From: Bacteroides gallinarum DSM 18171 = JCM 13658
GTDB lineage: Bacteria; Bacteroidota; Bacteroidia; Bacteroidales; Bacteroidaceae
DNA length: 64,000 nt
Assembly (NCBI RefSeq): GCF_000374365.1
Contig: NZ_KB894131.1
Location: 39,824-103,823 of the forward strand
Reading direction: 5' to 3'
The translations under genes were made by a program, and so were the position numbers. Shown here piece after piece: positions 1-9,159 of this stretch (positions are counted from its first letter, which is position 1; the number at the start of each line of letters is the position of its first letter). The notes beneath the pieces are model-generated. The model was not told the DNA's origin. It saw nothing but the letters and a program-made list of their open reading frames with translations, and did no database searches.

Positions 1-802
1 CAGGGATATCAGCTATATAGGAAAGATGAAAGAGTACCGCCGCTCTATCCCCTGGATGGACGATGACGCATCCGGTTTCGGCGACAGCTACGGCAACTAC
101 GAAACGCAGGTTATCGCCGGCAACACATTCGATTATCCGGCACTGCACGGGGCGGCTATATTGAAGGCGGGATATTCCTTCGTATCGAGCAGCGACGAAG
201 CCGTAGAGGACGGGCAAACCGTGCTGGACGATTATAAATACGTAGACCTCATCCTCGGCAAAGAGTGCCAGACTAAGATAGGCAGAGGCGGGGTGAAACC
301 CTTGGAGTTCAAGACATTCAGCAAGCCGATGCAGGAAAGCATTACGGCTTACTGCAACCGGGGCGGCAATATTTTCGTTTCGGGAGCCTATGTAGGGAGC
401 GACCTTTGGGACAACCGCCTTGCTCCCGCCCTGGAAGAGGACAAGAAGTTCGCTATGGAAGTGCTGAAATACAAGTGGCGCGTAGGACAGGCGGCAACGA
501 CGGGCAGAGTGAAGTGCGTGGCCTCTCCGTTCCCCGCCCTTGCAGGAGATTATACCTATTACAACGAGCTGAACGAGGCTTCTTACGTCGTGGAATCTCC
601 CGACGCTATCGAGCCTGCTACGAAAGAGGCATACACCGTTATACGCTATCCGGAGAACAACCTGAGCGCCGGAGTGGCTTACCGGGGCGGATACAAGACG
701 TGCGTACTGGGATTTCCTTTCGAATCGCTGCGCACGGCGGAAGAAAGGGAATGCCTGATGAACGCCATACTGACATTCTTCGACAGCAATGCCAACGAAT
801 AA
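1..802 (+). CDS. C-terminal part of a secreted Bacteroidales protein ('xanthan lyase'/golvesin-type annotation)
   Basis: The reading frame is open from the left edge of the window with no stop before the first ATG at 26, so this is the end of a longer gene that begins outside. About 267 residues are visible. They contain a Rossmann-like stretch (VDLILGKE, then ITAYCNRGGNIFVSGAYVG) that resembles class I glutamine-amidotransferase-like folds, but no catalytic triad can be assigned. From memory of Bacteroides gene order, the protein next to a metallophosphoesterase/PQQ fusion and a GT2 is usually annotated 'xanthan lyase' or golvesin C-terminal-like; that name says nothing firm about function. 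It sits 52 bp upstream of the phosphoesterase gene on the same strand and is probably co-transcribed with the salvage cluster. The function is unknown, and N-terminal domains cannot be seen. Confidence 0.5.
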   Translation, partial: RDISYIGKMKEYRRSIPWMDDDASGFGDSYGNYETQVIAGNTFDYPALHGAAILKAGYSFVSSSDEAVEDGQTVLDDYKYVDLILGKECQTKIGRGGVKPLEFKTFSKPMQESITAYCNRGGNIFVSGAYVGSDLWDNRLAPALEEDKKFAMEVLKYKWRVGQAATTGRVKCVASPFPALAGDYTYYNELNEASYVVESPDAIEPATKEAYTVIRYPENNLSAGVAYRGGYKTCVLGFPFESLRTAEERECLMNAILTFFDSNANE

Positions 803-854
803 AATAAAGAAACGCCAAGGAATAAATAGAAAGTTATAAAACCAATCATCATCT

Positions 855-2750
855 ATGAGCCGAAGATTATTTATCAGTGTCCTGTTTGTTTGCCTGTTGC
901 CCTTCGTGGCACAGGCACAGCAGGGGACGTTCCGTTTCGCACAACTGACGGACATCCATTTGAACCCGGGCAATCCCGCCCCTACCGAAGACCTGCTGCG
1001 CTCTATCGCGCAAATCAATGCAACGGACAGCATCGACTTCGTACTGGTGACGGGCGACCTTACCGAAGAGGGCGACCGCGCAACCATGGAGAAAGTGAAA
1101 TCGTGCCTCGACTTGCTGAAAGCGAAATATTATGTGATACTGGGCAACCACGAAACCAAATGGAGCGATTCCGGCTGTACCGCTTTCGGAGAGATATTCG
1201 GCGGCGAACGCTTCGAGTTCGAGCACAAAGGTTTCCTGTTCCTGGGTTTCAACTCCGGCCCGCTGATGCGTATGGCATACGGGCATGTCGTTCCTCAGGA
1301 CATCCGTTGGCTGACGGAAAGAATGGAGCGGTACAACGCCGGCAGTGCCCTGCCGGACAAGCCCGTGATACTCGTTACCCACTACCCGCTGACAGAGGGA
1401 GACGTAGACAACTGGTATGAAGTGACGGATGCCGTGCGCCCGTACAACATACGCCTGTTTATCGGCGGGCATTACCACCGCAACCGCAACCTGCGTTACG
1501 ACGGCATTCCGGGAATCCTGATGCGCAGCAACCTGCGCGACGGGGACGGCAAGCCGGGATACGGTATCTACGAAGTTACCGGAGACTCCATTCGCGTCTA
1601 CACCCAACGCATCGGCGAGCCGAAGAAACAGTGGGCTGCCTTCTCGCTGACAGAAGCGTATTACGACCGCAACGGGAAAGCCGGGAAGTACCCGGACTTC
1701 TCCGTCAACAAGGAATATCCGCAGGTGAAGGAGCAATGGGTGGTACAGACCGGTGCAGGTATCTATTGCTCGCCGACCGTGGAAAAGGATAAGGTATTCG
1801 TAGGCGACGACATGGGATACCTTACCGCCTATGCCCTTAAAAACGGCAAGAAGCTATGGAGCTTCCAATCCGGGAAAAGAATCGTCGGGACACCCGCCGC
1901 AAGCGAAGGAGTCGTCGTATTCGGCTCCGCCGACCGCAAGATATACGGCCTGGACGCTGCGGACGGCAGCCTGCTATGGACGGTAGAGGCAGCGGAACCC
2001 GTATTGGGAGCTGTAACCATAGACAACGGCATTGCCTATATCGGAGCCAGCGACCATACATTCCGCGCCATAAACATCAGGACGGGAGAGGTAAAGTGGA
2101 ACTTCACGGGCGTAAAGGGCTATATCGAAACCAAGCCCCTGGTAACGGACAGCAAAGTCATTTTCGGTGCATGGGACAACACCCTGTATGCGCTTGACAA
2201 AGCCGACGGCAAGGAACTATGGAAATGGACGGGCGGACTGACCCGCATGCACTTCTCTCCGGCCGCCGTATGGCCGGTAGCCGCCCACGGCAAGGTATTC
2301 ATCACCGACCCGCAACGTGCCATGACCGCTATCGACATGGAGACGGGCAATACCGTATGGCGCACCTTCCGGTCTATGGTACGCGAAACGATAGGTCTGT
2401 CCGAAGACGGGGAACGCATTTACAGTAAAACGATGAACGACAGCATTGTCTGCTACTCCGCCGAGGGCAACCGCCCGCACGAGTTATGGGCGTCCGACGT
2501 AGGTTTCGGCTACGAGCACGCTCCCTCCATGCAGGTGGAAAAAGACGGCGTGGTATTCGGGAGTACCAAAGAAGGGCTTATCTTCGCACTGGAAGGTACA
2601 ACAGGCAAGGTATTGTGGAAACACAAAATCGGCAACTCCCTCATAAGCACCGTAGTGCCGCTCGACAGCAACCGGGTACTGTTTACCGCTACCAGCGGAG
2701 AAGCAGGACTGCTGAAGATTAAGAATGGAAAACAAAAAATTAAAAGATAA
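855..2750 (+). CDS. Secreted metallophosphoesterase fused to a PQQ-like beta-propeller
   Basis: 631 residues with a clear signal peptide ending near AQAQQ, so periplasmic or surface. The first half (about 25-290) is a calcineurin-like metallophosphoesterase with all the metal-binding blocks in order: LTDIHLN, VTGDLTEEGD, LGNHET, VTHYPL and IGGHYHRN. The second half (about 295-625) has repeated WSFQSGKRIVGTPA-, LLWTVEA- and WKWTGG-type blades of the PQQ/quinoprotein propeller family (PQQ_2). Such propellers without a quinone site usually act as binding scaffolds. It lies 12 bp before the GT2 gene. The phosphoesterase substrate is not evident. The setting suggests a cell-envelope phosphodiester or phosphosugar, but that is inference. 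Domain assignment is strong, substrate unknown. Confidence 0.88.
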   Translation: MSRRLFISVLFVCLLPFVAQAQQGTFRFAQLTDIHLNPGNPAPTEDLLRSIAQINATDSIDFVLVTGDLTEEGDRATMEKVKSCLDLLKAKYYVILGNHETKWSDSGCTAFGEIFGGERFEFEHKGFLFLGFNSGPLMRMAYGHVVPQDIRWLTERMERYNAGSALPDKPVILVTHYPLTEGDVDNWYEVTDAVRPYNIRLFIGGHYHRNRNLRYDGIPGILMRSNLRDGDGKPGYGIYEVTGDSIRVYTQRIGEPKKQWAAFSLTEAYYDRNGKAGKYPDFSVNKEYPQVKEQWVVQTGAGIYCSPTVEKDKVFVGDDMGYLTAYALKNGKKLWSFQSGKRIVGTPAASEGVVVFGSADRKIYGLDAADGSLLWTVEAAEPVLGAVTIDNGIAYIGASDHTFRAINIRTGEVKWNFTGVKGYIETKPLVTDSKVIFGAWDNTLYALDKADGKELWKWTGGLTRMHFSPAAVWPVAAHGKVFITDPQRAMTAIDMETGNTVWRTFRSMVRETIGLSEDGERIYSKTMNDSIVCYSAEGNRPHELWASDVGFGYEHAPSMQVEKDGVVFGSTKEGLIFALEGTTGKVLWKHKIGNSLISTVVPLDSNRVLFTATSGEAGLLKIKNGKQKIKR

Positions 2751-2762
2751 CACTTTATACAT

Positions 2763-4229
2763 ATGAAGAAAATCGATTGCTTTATTCCCTACGCAGGAAA
2801 AGAACAGGCAGAAAAGACAGTACAAGGATTGCAGGCTACCGGCATCGCCGGAAGCATCTACCTGATAACGACAGACGCCGGCATCGAGCCACTGCCCGGC
2901 TGTGAGCTTTTGTCCGCAGACATGCCTTACAGCAGCGCTACCATGAAGGCCATAGCTCAGAGAGCGGATGCGGAATATACACTGCTCTATACGAAAGAGA
3001 CGACGCTCGAACTGGGGATGTTCGCCCTGGAACGTATGATGCACATTGCCGAAGATACCGGCGCGGGAATGGTATATGCCGACCACTACCAGATAGCCGG
3101 CGGCAAGCAGACGAACGCCCCCGTTATCGACTACCAGTTCGGCTCGCTGAGAGACGACTTCAACTTCGGTTCGGTACTTCTGTTCGATACCCCGAAACTG
3201 AAAGAGGCAGCCGGGCGCATGACATCCGGTTACAGCTTCGCCGGCCTCTATGACCTGCGCCTGAAGCTGAGCCAGAAGGCAGACCTCGTGCACATCAACG
3301 AATACCTGTACAGCGAGGTGGAGAACGATACGCGCAAGAGCGGCGAGAAGATATTCGACTATGTAGACCCCAAGAACCGCAACCGCCAGATTGAAATGGA
3401 GGAAGCGTGTACGGAACACCTGAAAGAAATCGGCGGCTACCTGGAACCCCGCTTCGAGCCAATCGAGTTCTCTGCCGGCAACTTCGAATACGAGGCATCC
3501 GTCATTATCCCCGTACGTAACCGCATCCGTACTATCCGCGACGCTATACGGTCTGTCCTGAGCCAGAAGGCAGACTTCAAGTTCAACCTTATCATCATCG
3601 ACAACCACTCCACGGACGGAACGACAGAGGCAATCGACGAGTTCAAGGACGACGGGCGCCTCATCCATATCATCCCCGGGCGCAACGACCTCGGCATCGG
3701 CGGCTGCTGGAATATGGGCGTACACCACCCTAAATGCGGCAAGTTTGCCATACAACTGGACAGCGACGATGTATATGCCGGCGAAAACACGCTGGCTACC
3801 ATGGTACGCGCCTTCTACGAACAGAACTGCGCCATGGTGGTAGGCACTTACATGATGACGGACTTCAACATGAACATGATTGCTCCCGGCATCATCGACC
3901 ATAAAGAGTGGACGCCGCACAACGGGCGGAACAACGCCCTGCGCATCAACGGGCTGGGTGCGCCGCGCGCATTCTATACCCCGGTACTGCGTGAAGTGAA
4001 AGTACCCAACACAAGCTACGGCGAAGACTATGCCCTGGGGCTGAACTTCTCCCGCCGATACCAGATAGGCCGCGTGTACGACGTCGTCTACCTGTGCCGC
4101 CGCTGGGACGACAACTCGGACGCTTCGCTGGACATCGTCAAGATGAACGGGCACAACCTGTACAAAGACCGCATCCGTACCTGGGAACTCCAGGCACGTA
4201 TAGCAATGAACAAGAAAAACAAGCAGTAA
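2763..4229 (+). CDS. Family 2 glycosyltransferase with an N-terminal extension
   Basis: 488 residues, no signal peptide and no obvious membrane segment, so a cytoplasmic enzyme. The GT2 (GT-A fold) domain occupies about residues 240-470: ASVIIPVRNRIRTIRDA is the nucleotide-binding beta-strand, DNHSTDGT is the second conserved acidic block, and QLDSDDVY is the DxD-like metal and sugar-nucleotide site. The first 240 residues are a second, degenerate alpha/beta region (LLYTKETTLELG, MVYADHYQ, FGSVLLFDT) that looks like a partial GT-A fold; it may be an inactive duplicate. The stop is followed by the DUF4922 gene after 4 bp, so translation is probably coupled. The acceptor and donor are unknown. 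Neighbours suggest an envelope glycan role, but this is not shown. Confidence 0.85.
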   Translation: MKKIDCFIPYAGKEQAEKTVQGLQATGIAGSIYLITTDAGIEPLPGCELLSADMPYSSATMKAIAQRADAEYTLLYTKETTLELGMFALERMMHIAEDTGAGMVYADHYQIAGGKQTNAPVIDYQFGSLRDDFNFGSVLLFDTPKLKEAAGRMTSGYSFAGLYDLRLKLSQKADLVHINEYLYSEVENDTRKSGEKIFDYVDPKNRNRQIEMEEACTEHLKEIGGYLEPRFEPIEFSAGNFEYEASVIIPVRNRIRTIRDAIRSVLSQKADFKFNLIIIDNHSTDGTTEAIDEFKDDGRLIHIIPGRNDLGIGGCWNMGVHHPKCGKFAIQLDSDDVYAGENTLATMVRAFYEQNCAMVVGTYMMTDFNMNMIAPGIIDHKEWTPHNGRNNALRINGLGAPRAFYTPVLREVKVPNTSYGEDYALGLNFSRRYQIGRVYDVVYLCRRWDDNSDASLDIVKMNGHNLYKDRIRTWELQARIAMNKKNKQ

Positions 4230-4233
4230 GCCT

Positions 4234-5166
4234 ATGAACCAAACCATACATAATCTCCTGACCGGGCAACTCGCCTCCTGGGAAACGGCGCGCAACAACT
4301 ACGCCGCCCTATCCGGGGTACGGGTAAAAGAGCTGGATGTGAACGGTATTCCCTATAAGGTACAGTTCAACCCGGCACGCATCGTATCCTCCGGAGCCAA
4401 AGTAGACGCCCAATCCATTAAGGAGCGCAAGTGCTTCCTCTGCCCCGCCAACCTGCCGGCAGAGCAAAAAGGCATCCCCTTCGAAGGGCACTACGATATA
4501 CTGGTCAACCCGTTTCCCATATTCCCCCGCCACCTGACGATACCGGAAACGGCGCATGTAGACCAACGCATAGCCCCCCGCTTCGGCGATATGCTGGAGC
4601 TGGCACGGCAACTGACCGATTATACAATCTTCTACAACGGGCCCAGATGCGGCGCTTCCGCCCCCGACCATGCACACTTCCAAGCCGGCAACAAAGGCTT
4701 CATGCCTATCGAGCAATACTGGCGCGGACAGATAGCGGGCAAGGTCGCGGACTACGGACAAGCCACCCTCTGGTATTTGGACGATGCACCGCGTACCACG
4801 CTCGTCATGGAGTGTGCCGACCGGAAAACGGCAATCAAGCTGTTCGACGCCGTTTACCGCTCCCTGGACATACAGCCCGGCGACGACGAACCGATGATGA
4901 ACCTCCTTGCGATGTACGAAACCGGCAAATGGATTGTCTTCATCTTCCCGCGTGCCAAGCACCGCCCTGCCTGCTACACAGCCGAAGGCGACGCTAACCT
5001 GCTGAGTAGCCCCGCCTCCGTAGACTTAGGCGGCGTATTCATCACCCCCGTGGAGAAAGACTTCGTCAAGATAACGGCAGAGGACATCGCACGGATACTG
5101 GGTGAAGTATGCCTCCCGCCCGCCGATTTCCAAAAGGTACGGCAACGTATCGCAGAACGAATATAG
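4234..5166 (+). CDS. DUF4922 protein; GalT/Ap4A-phosphorylase-like (HIT superfamily) nucleotidyltransferase
   Basis: 310 residues, cytoplasmic. Two features place it near galactose-1-phosphate uridylyltransferase and Ap4A phosphorylase. One is a CFLC pair (KCFLCPANLP), like the GalT zinc site. The other is GASAPDHAHFQAG, which carries the H-x-H-x-Q form of the HIT motif. Gln at the third position is typical of transferases and phosphorylases rather than of HIT hydrolases. VNPFPIFPRHLTIP also matches the conserved region before the active site. In the Bacteroides families I know, this protein is labelled DUF4922. It is tightly spaced after the GT2 gene (4 bp), with the SpoIID-like gene 28 bp downstream. 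I infer a nucleotidyl or phosphate transfer on a sugar-1-phosphate or dinucleotide; the substrate is open. Confidence 0.72.
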   Translation: MNQTIHNLLTGQLASWETARNNYAALSGVRVKELDVNGIPYKVQFNPARIVSSGAKVDAQSIKERKCFLCPANLPAEQKGIPFEGHYDILVNPFPIFPRHLTIPETAHVDQRIAPRFGDMLELARQLTDYTIFYNGPRCGASAPDHAHFQAGNKGFMPIEQYWRGQIAGKVADYGQATLWYLDDAPRTTLVMECADRKTAIKLFDAVYRSLDIQPGDDEPMMNLLAMYETGKWIVFIFPRAKHRPACYTAEGDANLLSSPASVDLGGVFITPVEKDFVKITAEDIARILGEVCLPPADFQKVRQRIAERI

Positions 5167-5194
5167 CAACCGTAATCCCCTTAAACAGACAAGT

Positions 5195-6511
5195 ATGAAA
5201 GAACCCAAAGTAGAAGTAGGCATATTGTCCGAACCGCAAATAGAGTTCGTCCTGCACGCCCCCTACCGCATATCCGGCAAGGAAGTCAGCGGCAGGCAGG
5301 TAGCCACCTACGACGGAGGTAAAATCCTCTGGAACGGCAGGCAATACGACGAGCTATTGTTCGAACCCTTGCAGGAATCCGCCGCAGCCTTCGAGTTGCT
5401 GGACGTAACTATCGGCATAAACTTCCACTGGGAACGCAAAGAAGACCAGCGTTTCCAGGGTTCTTTGAAGATTATCGTGGAAAACGGCAAGCTGACGGGT
5501 ATCAACGTAGTCAACGTAGAAGACTACCTGACCAGCGTCATATCCAGTGAGATGAGTGCAACAGCCTCTCTGGAACTGCTGAAAGCCCATGCCGTCATCT
5601 CGCGTAGCTGGCTGCTGGCACAGATACGGAAGAACAAAGAACTCACGGCAACCCGGGCAGACTACTCCGCCTCCACCCGGACGGACGAGGAACTTATCCG
5701 CTGGTACGACCGCGAAGACCACACCCGTTTCGACGTATGCGCAGACGACCATTGCCAACGCTACCAGGGAATTACCCGCGCCTCTACCGACATTGTCAAG
5801 CAGGCGATAGCCGCCACGCGGGGTGAGGTGCTTACCTTCGACGGCAAAATCTGCGACGCCCGCTTCTCCAAATGTTGCGGCGGCGCTTTCGAAGAATTCC
5901 AGTATTGCTGGGAAGACGTTGCACACCCTTACCTCGCCAAACAGCGCGATTATCCGGCTCCCGAACTGCCCGACCTCACACAAGAACCCGATGCCGACCG
6001 CTGGATACGCACCTCCCCCCAGGCATTCTGCAATACGACGGACAAGAAAATCCTGGCGCAAGTACTCAACAACTACGACCAGGAAACCACAGACTTCTAC
6101 CGCTGGAAAGTAGAATACACCCAAGACGAGCTATCCGCCCTCATCCTGAAACGCTCCGGCATAGATTACGGGCAAATCATCGACCTCGTCCCCATTGCCC
6201 GCGGCACTTCCGGACGCCTCTGGAAGCTGAAAATCGTAGGAACGAAGAAAACGCTCACTATCGGCAAAGAGCTGGAAATCCGCCGTACCCTCTCTCCCTC
6301 GCACCTTTACAGCTCCGCCTTCGTCGTAGACCGGGCAGACCTGTCGGCAGAAGGCATACCCCGCCGTTTCATCCTTACCGGAGCCGGCTGGGGGCACGGC
6401 GTGGGGCTTTGCCAGATAGGAGCCGCCGTAATGGGCGAGCAAGGATATAAGTACGACGCGATACTGCTGCATTACTACATCGGCGCCGGCATCGACAAAC
6501 TATATGATTAA
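5195..6511 (+). CDS. SpoIID/LytB-domain protein (putative peptidoglycan lytic enzyme)
   Basis: 438 residues from the ATG at 5195; an in-frame ATG at 5102 lies inside the preceding gene and gives a longer N-terminus without a signal peptide, so I prefer the later start. The SpoIID core is clear: INVVNVEDYLTSVISSEM with the conserved Glu, AHAVISRSW, and the C-terminal signature GWGHGVGLCQIGAAVMG. In sporulating bacteria, SpoIID is a lytic transglycosylase acting on denuded glycan. Relatives in Bacteroidetes are usually called amidase enhancers or SpoIID-like. The N-terminal 90 residues look like an added beta-rich domain. Oddly, no signal peptide or lipobox can be seen from either start, although the substrate would be outside the cytoplasm. 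The next gene is the AmpG-like permease, 27 bp downstream. Confidence 0.85.
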   Translation: MKEPKVEVGILSEPQIEFVLHAPYRISGKEVSGRQVATYDGGKILWNGRQYDELLFEPLQESAAAFELLDVTIGINFHWERKEDQRFQGSLKIIVENGKLTGINVVNVEDYLTSVISSEMSATASLELLKAHAVISRSWLLAQIRKNKELTATRADYSASTRTDEELIRWYDREDHTRFDVCADDHCQRYQGITRASTDIVKQAIAATRGEVLTFDGKICDARFSKCCGGAFEEFQYCWEDVAHPYLAKQRDYPAPELPDLTQEPDADRWIRTSPQAFCNTTDKKILAQVLNNYDQETTDFYRWKVEYTQDELSALILKRSGIDYGQIIDLVPIARGTSGRLWKLKIVGTKKTLTIGKELEIRRTLSPSHLYSSAFVVDRADLSAEGIPRRFILTGAGWGHGVGLCQIGAAVMGEQGYKYDAILLHYYIGAGIDKLYD

Positions 6512-6538
6512 TCCAATAACAAAAAAACGACCAACCGA

Positions 6539-7861
6539 ATGAACAATACCAAGAACATATCGCCCTGGGCATGGGTTCCCACCCTGTACTTCGCGCAAGG
6601 CATCCCCTACTTCATCGTGAACAACATCTCCGTACTGATGTTTGCCAAAATGGGAGTTCCCAACGGAGACATGGCACTGTTTACCAGCCTGCTGTACCTC
6701 CCCTGGACTATCAAGCCCTTCTGGAGCCCGTTCGTAGACATCATAAAGACCAAAAGGTGGTGGGTCGTTTCCATGCAGATTCTCATGTCGATAGCCTTCA
6801 TCCTGCTCACGCTCTCCATTCCGCGTCCGGACGAAGCCGTCATGGCCGCCGGGACGACCCCTGTGAGCATGTTCACCTTTACGCTGATACTGTTCATCAT
6901 CACGGCATTCGCCTCCGCCACGCACGACATTGCCGCCGACGGCTTCTATATGCTGGCGCTGAAGTCCGGCGAACAGGCAGAGTTCGTGGGCATCCGCAGC
7001 ACCTTCTACCGCCTCGCCTCCATTTTCGGGCAAGGAGTACTCGTAGCCATTGCCGGCGCTATCGAGCTGAAATACGACAACATCCCGCTGTCGTGGACTA
7101 TCACGATGCTGGTTACCGCCGTCATGTTCAGCGCGGTAAGCCTCTACCACCTGTTCGCGATACCGCGGCCTGCCTCCGACAAATCCGTCCTCGCACCGGG
7201 AACCGCCAGTGCAAAGGCTATCTTCAAGGAATTCGGACGCACATTCGCCACCTACTTCACCAAATCCGGCGTGTTGCTCGCCATTGTATTCATGCTGCTC
7301 TACCGCCTGCCCGAAGCATTCCTCATCAAGATGTGCATGCCCTTCCTCGTCGCCTCCAAAGAGGCAGGAGGGCTGGGACTCTCCACGGCAGAGGTAGGCA
7401 TCGTGTACGGCACTATCGGAGTGATATTCCTCACGCTGGGCGGTATCCTCGGAGGGCTGTTCGCATCGCGCATAGGACTGAAAAAATCCATTTGGTGGAT
7501 GGCGGCATGTATGACGCTGCCCTGCCTGACATTCGTCTACCTGGCCATATGGCAACCCGACAACCTGTTCGCCATATCGACGGCTATCGCTATCGAACAA
7601 TTCGGTTACGGCTTCGGTTTTACAGCCTATATGCTCTATATGATGTACTTCTCCGAAGGCGAGTTCAAGACATCCCACTATGCTATCTGCACCGCGTTCA
7701 TGGCGCTGAGCATGATGATTCCGGGCATGTTCGCAGGCTACATCCAGGAAGCAATCGGCTACACCAACTTCTTCTGGCTGGTAATAGCATGCTGCATAGC
7801 CACGGTCATCGTCACCGTTTTCGCCGACAGAAGAATCGACCCCGAATACGGCAAGAAATAA
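6539..7861 (+). CDS. ampG: AmpG-type muropeptide permease (MFS)
   Basis: 440 residues of a polytopic inner-membrane protein with about 12 hydrophobic segments and a central hydrophilic loop near residue 220. The start WVPTLYFAQGIPYFIVNNISV and the block LYLPWTIKPFWSPFVD are typical of the AmpG/SLC33 branch of the major facilitator superfamily, which imports anhydro-muropeptides or GlcNAc-anhMurNAc into the cytoplasm. HDIAADGFYMLAL matches the conserved AmpG segment after TM4. It sits between SpoIID-like and NamZ-like genes in the salvage run, which supports uptake of cell-wall fragments. AmpG proteins in Bacteroidetes can differ in substrate from the enterobacterial one, so disaccharide versus muropeptide specificity is not settled. 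Confidence 0.85.
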   Translation: MNNTKNISPWAWVPTLYFAQGIPYFIVNNISVLMFAKMGVPNGDMALFTSLLYLPWTIKPFWSPFVDIIKTKRWWVVSMQILMSIAFILLTLSIPRPDEAVMAAGTTPVSMFTFTLILFIITAFASATHDIAADGFYMLALKSGEQAEFVGIRSTFYRLASIFGQGVLVAIAGAIELKYDNIPLSWTITMLVTAVMFSAVSLYHLFAIPRPASDKSVLAPGTASAKAIFKEFGRTFATYFTKSGVLLAIVFMLLYRLPEAFLIKMCMPFLVASKEAGGLGLSTAEVGIVYGTIGVIFLTLGGILGGLFASRIGLKKSIWWMAACMTLPCLTFVYLAIWQPDNLFAISTAIAIEQFGYGFGFTAYMLYMMYFSEGEFKTSHYAICTAFMALSMMIPGMFAGYIQEAIGYTNFFWLVIACCIATVIVTVFADRRIDPEYGKK

Positions 7862-7896
7862 AAGAAACGACCCAAAGAAATACAAAGATACCGATT

Positions 7897-9135
7897 ATGA
7901 AAAAACTGTTCCTCCTCTGTATCCTCTGCGCCCTAAGCAGTGCCGCCCATGCACAGAAGATACGAATAAAGACCGGCATCGAAGTACTGAAAGAACAAAA
8001 CTTCAAATGCCTGGAAGGTAAGCGCGTAGGGCTGATTACCAATCCTACCGGAGTAGACAACCGGATGAAATCCACTATCGACATCCTGCACGAAGCCCCC
8101 AACGTGAACCTCGTAGCCCTGTATGGCCCGGAGCACGGCGTACGCGGCGACGTACACGCAGGCGACCACGTAACGGACATGAAAGACGCCTCCACCGGCC
8201 TGCCCGTTTACTCCCTGTACGGAAGCACGCGCAAGGCGACGCCGGAAATGCTGAAAGACATAGACGTGCTGGTATATGACATCCAGGACATCGGCTGCCG
8301 CTCATTTACGTACATCAGCACAATGGGGCTCGCCATGGAAGCCGCTGCCGAGAACGGCAAGGAGCTTATCGTGTTAGACCGCCCCAACCCCGTAGGCGGG
8401 CTCAAGATAGAAGGTAACCTTACGGAGGACGACTGCATATCGTTTGTCAGCCAGTTCAAGATACCGTACCTTTACGGGCTTACCTGCGGCGAGCTGGCGT
8501 TGATGCTGAACGGGGAGAAGATGCTGAAAGACGGTAAGCAATGCCGGCTGCACGTCGTAAAGATGAAAGGCTGGAAACGCAAAATGGACTATACGCAGAC
8601 CGGGCTGCAATGGGTTCCCTCCTCCCCGCACATCCCACATCCGCATTCCGCATTCTTCTATCCCGTCAGCGGAATCTTAGGAGAGCTGGGGTATATGTCT
8701 ATCGGGGTAGGCTATACGATTCCGTTCCAGATGTTCGCCGCCCCGTGGGTGGAAGCGGAGAAACTTGCCGGGAGGCTGAACGGGCTCGATGTGCCGGGCG
8801 TCATTTTCCGCCCGATATACCTGAAGCCGTTCTACTCCGTAGGCAAAGGCGAGTTGCTGCAAGGCGTGCAAGTGCACATCGTGGATTTCGCCAAAGCCCC
8901 ACTGAGCGAAATACAGTTCCTCGTGATGCAGGAAGTGGCAGCCCTCTATCCCGACCGTGCCGTATTCGAGCATGCCGACCAAGGACGCTTCTCCATGTTC
9001 GACAAGGTATGCGGCTCGAAGCAGATACGCCAGCGCTTCGGCAAGCGCAACCGCTGGGAGGACATCCGCGACTATTGGTACAAAGACGTCGAGGAGTTCC
9101 GCAAGCTGTCGAAGCAGTATTATTTATACAAATAA
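7897..9135 (+). CDS. namZ: NamZ-type exo-beta-N-acetylmuramidase (DUF1343, GH171)
   Basis: 412 residues starting at the ATG at 7897. The same frame stays open far upstream through the ampG gene, but the signal peptide MKKLFLLCILCALSSAAHAQ fixes the true start. The protein carries the DUF1343 hallmarks: KRVGLITNPTGVD, ALYGPEHGVRGDVHAGDHV, VYDIQDIGCRSFTYIST, and DRPNPVGG. Family members in Bacillus subtilis and Tannerella forsythia release terminal MurNAc from the non-reducing end of glycan chains. A secreted NamZ next to AmpG and upstream of MurT/K/Q-like genes fits release of free MurNAc in the periplasm or at the surface. The length is normal for the family. It is separated from ampG by 35 bp. 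Confidence 0.88.
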   Translation: MKKLFLLCILCALSSAAHAQKIRIKTGIEVLKEQNFKCLEGKRVGLITNPTGVDNRMKSTIDILHEAPNVNLVALYGPEHGVRGDVHAGDHVTDMKDASTGLPVYSLYGSTRKATPEMLKDIDVLVYDIQDIGCRSFTYISTMGLAMEAAAENGKELIVLDRPNPVGGLKIEGNLTEDDCISFVSQFKIPYLYGLTCGELALMLNGEKMLKDGKQCRLHVVKMKGWKRKMDYTQTGLQWVPSSPHIPHPHSAFFYPVSGILGELGYMSIGVGYTIPFQMFAAPWVEAEKLAGRLNGLDVPGVIFRPIYLKPFYSVGKGELLQGVQVHIVDFAKAPLSEIQFLVMQEVAALYPDRAVFEHADQGRFSMFDKVCGSKQIRQRFGKRNRWEDIRDYWYKDVEEFRKLSKQYYLYK

Positions 9136-9159
9136 ACTGACAAACCGAAACAACGGCCG

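Noticed and set aside
2484..4298. 604-codon open frame on the - strand opposite the GT2 gene
   Set aside because: It lies antisense to well-supported domains, has no family motifs, and arises from the GC-rich codon pattern of the + strand genes.
6500..7885. 461-codon - strand frame opposite ampG
   Set aside because: The product is rich in Gly/Glu/His without membrane segments or motifs; typical shadow of a membrane-protein gene.
6571..9135. 854-codon frame joining an out-of-frame ampG region with NamZ
   Set aside because: The first 440 residues are arginine-rich nonsense from the wrong frame of ampG; the signal peptide at 7897 marks the true start.
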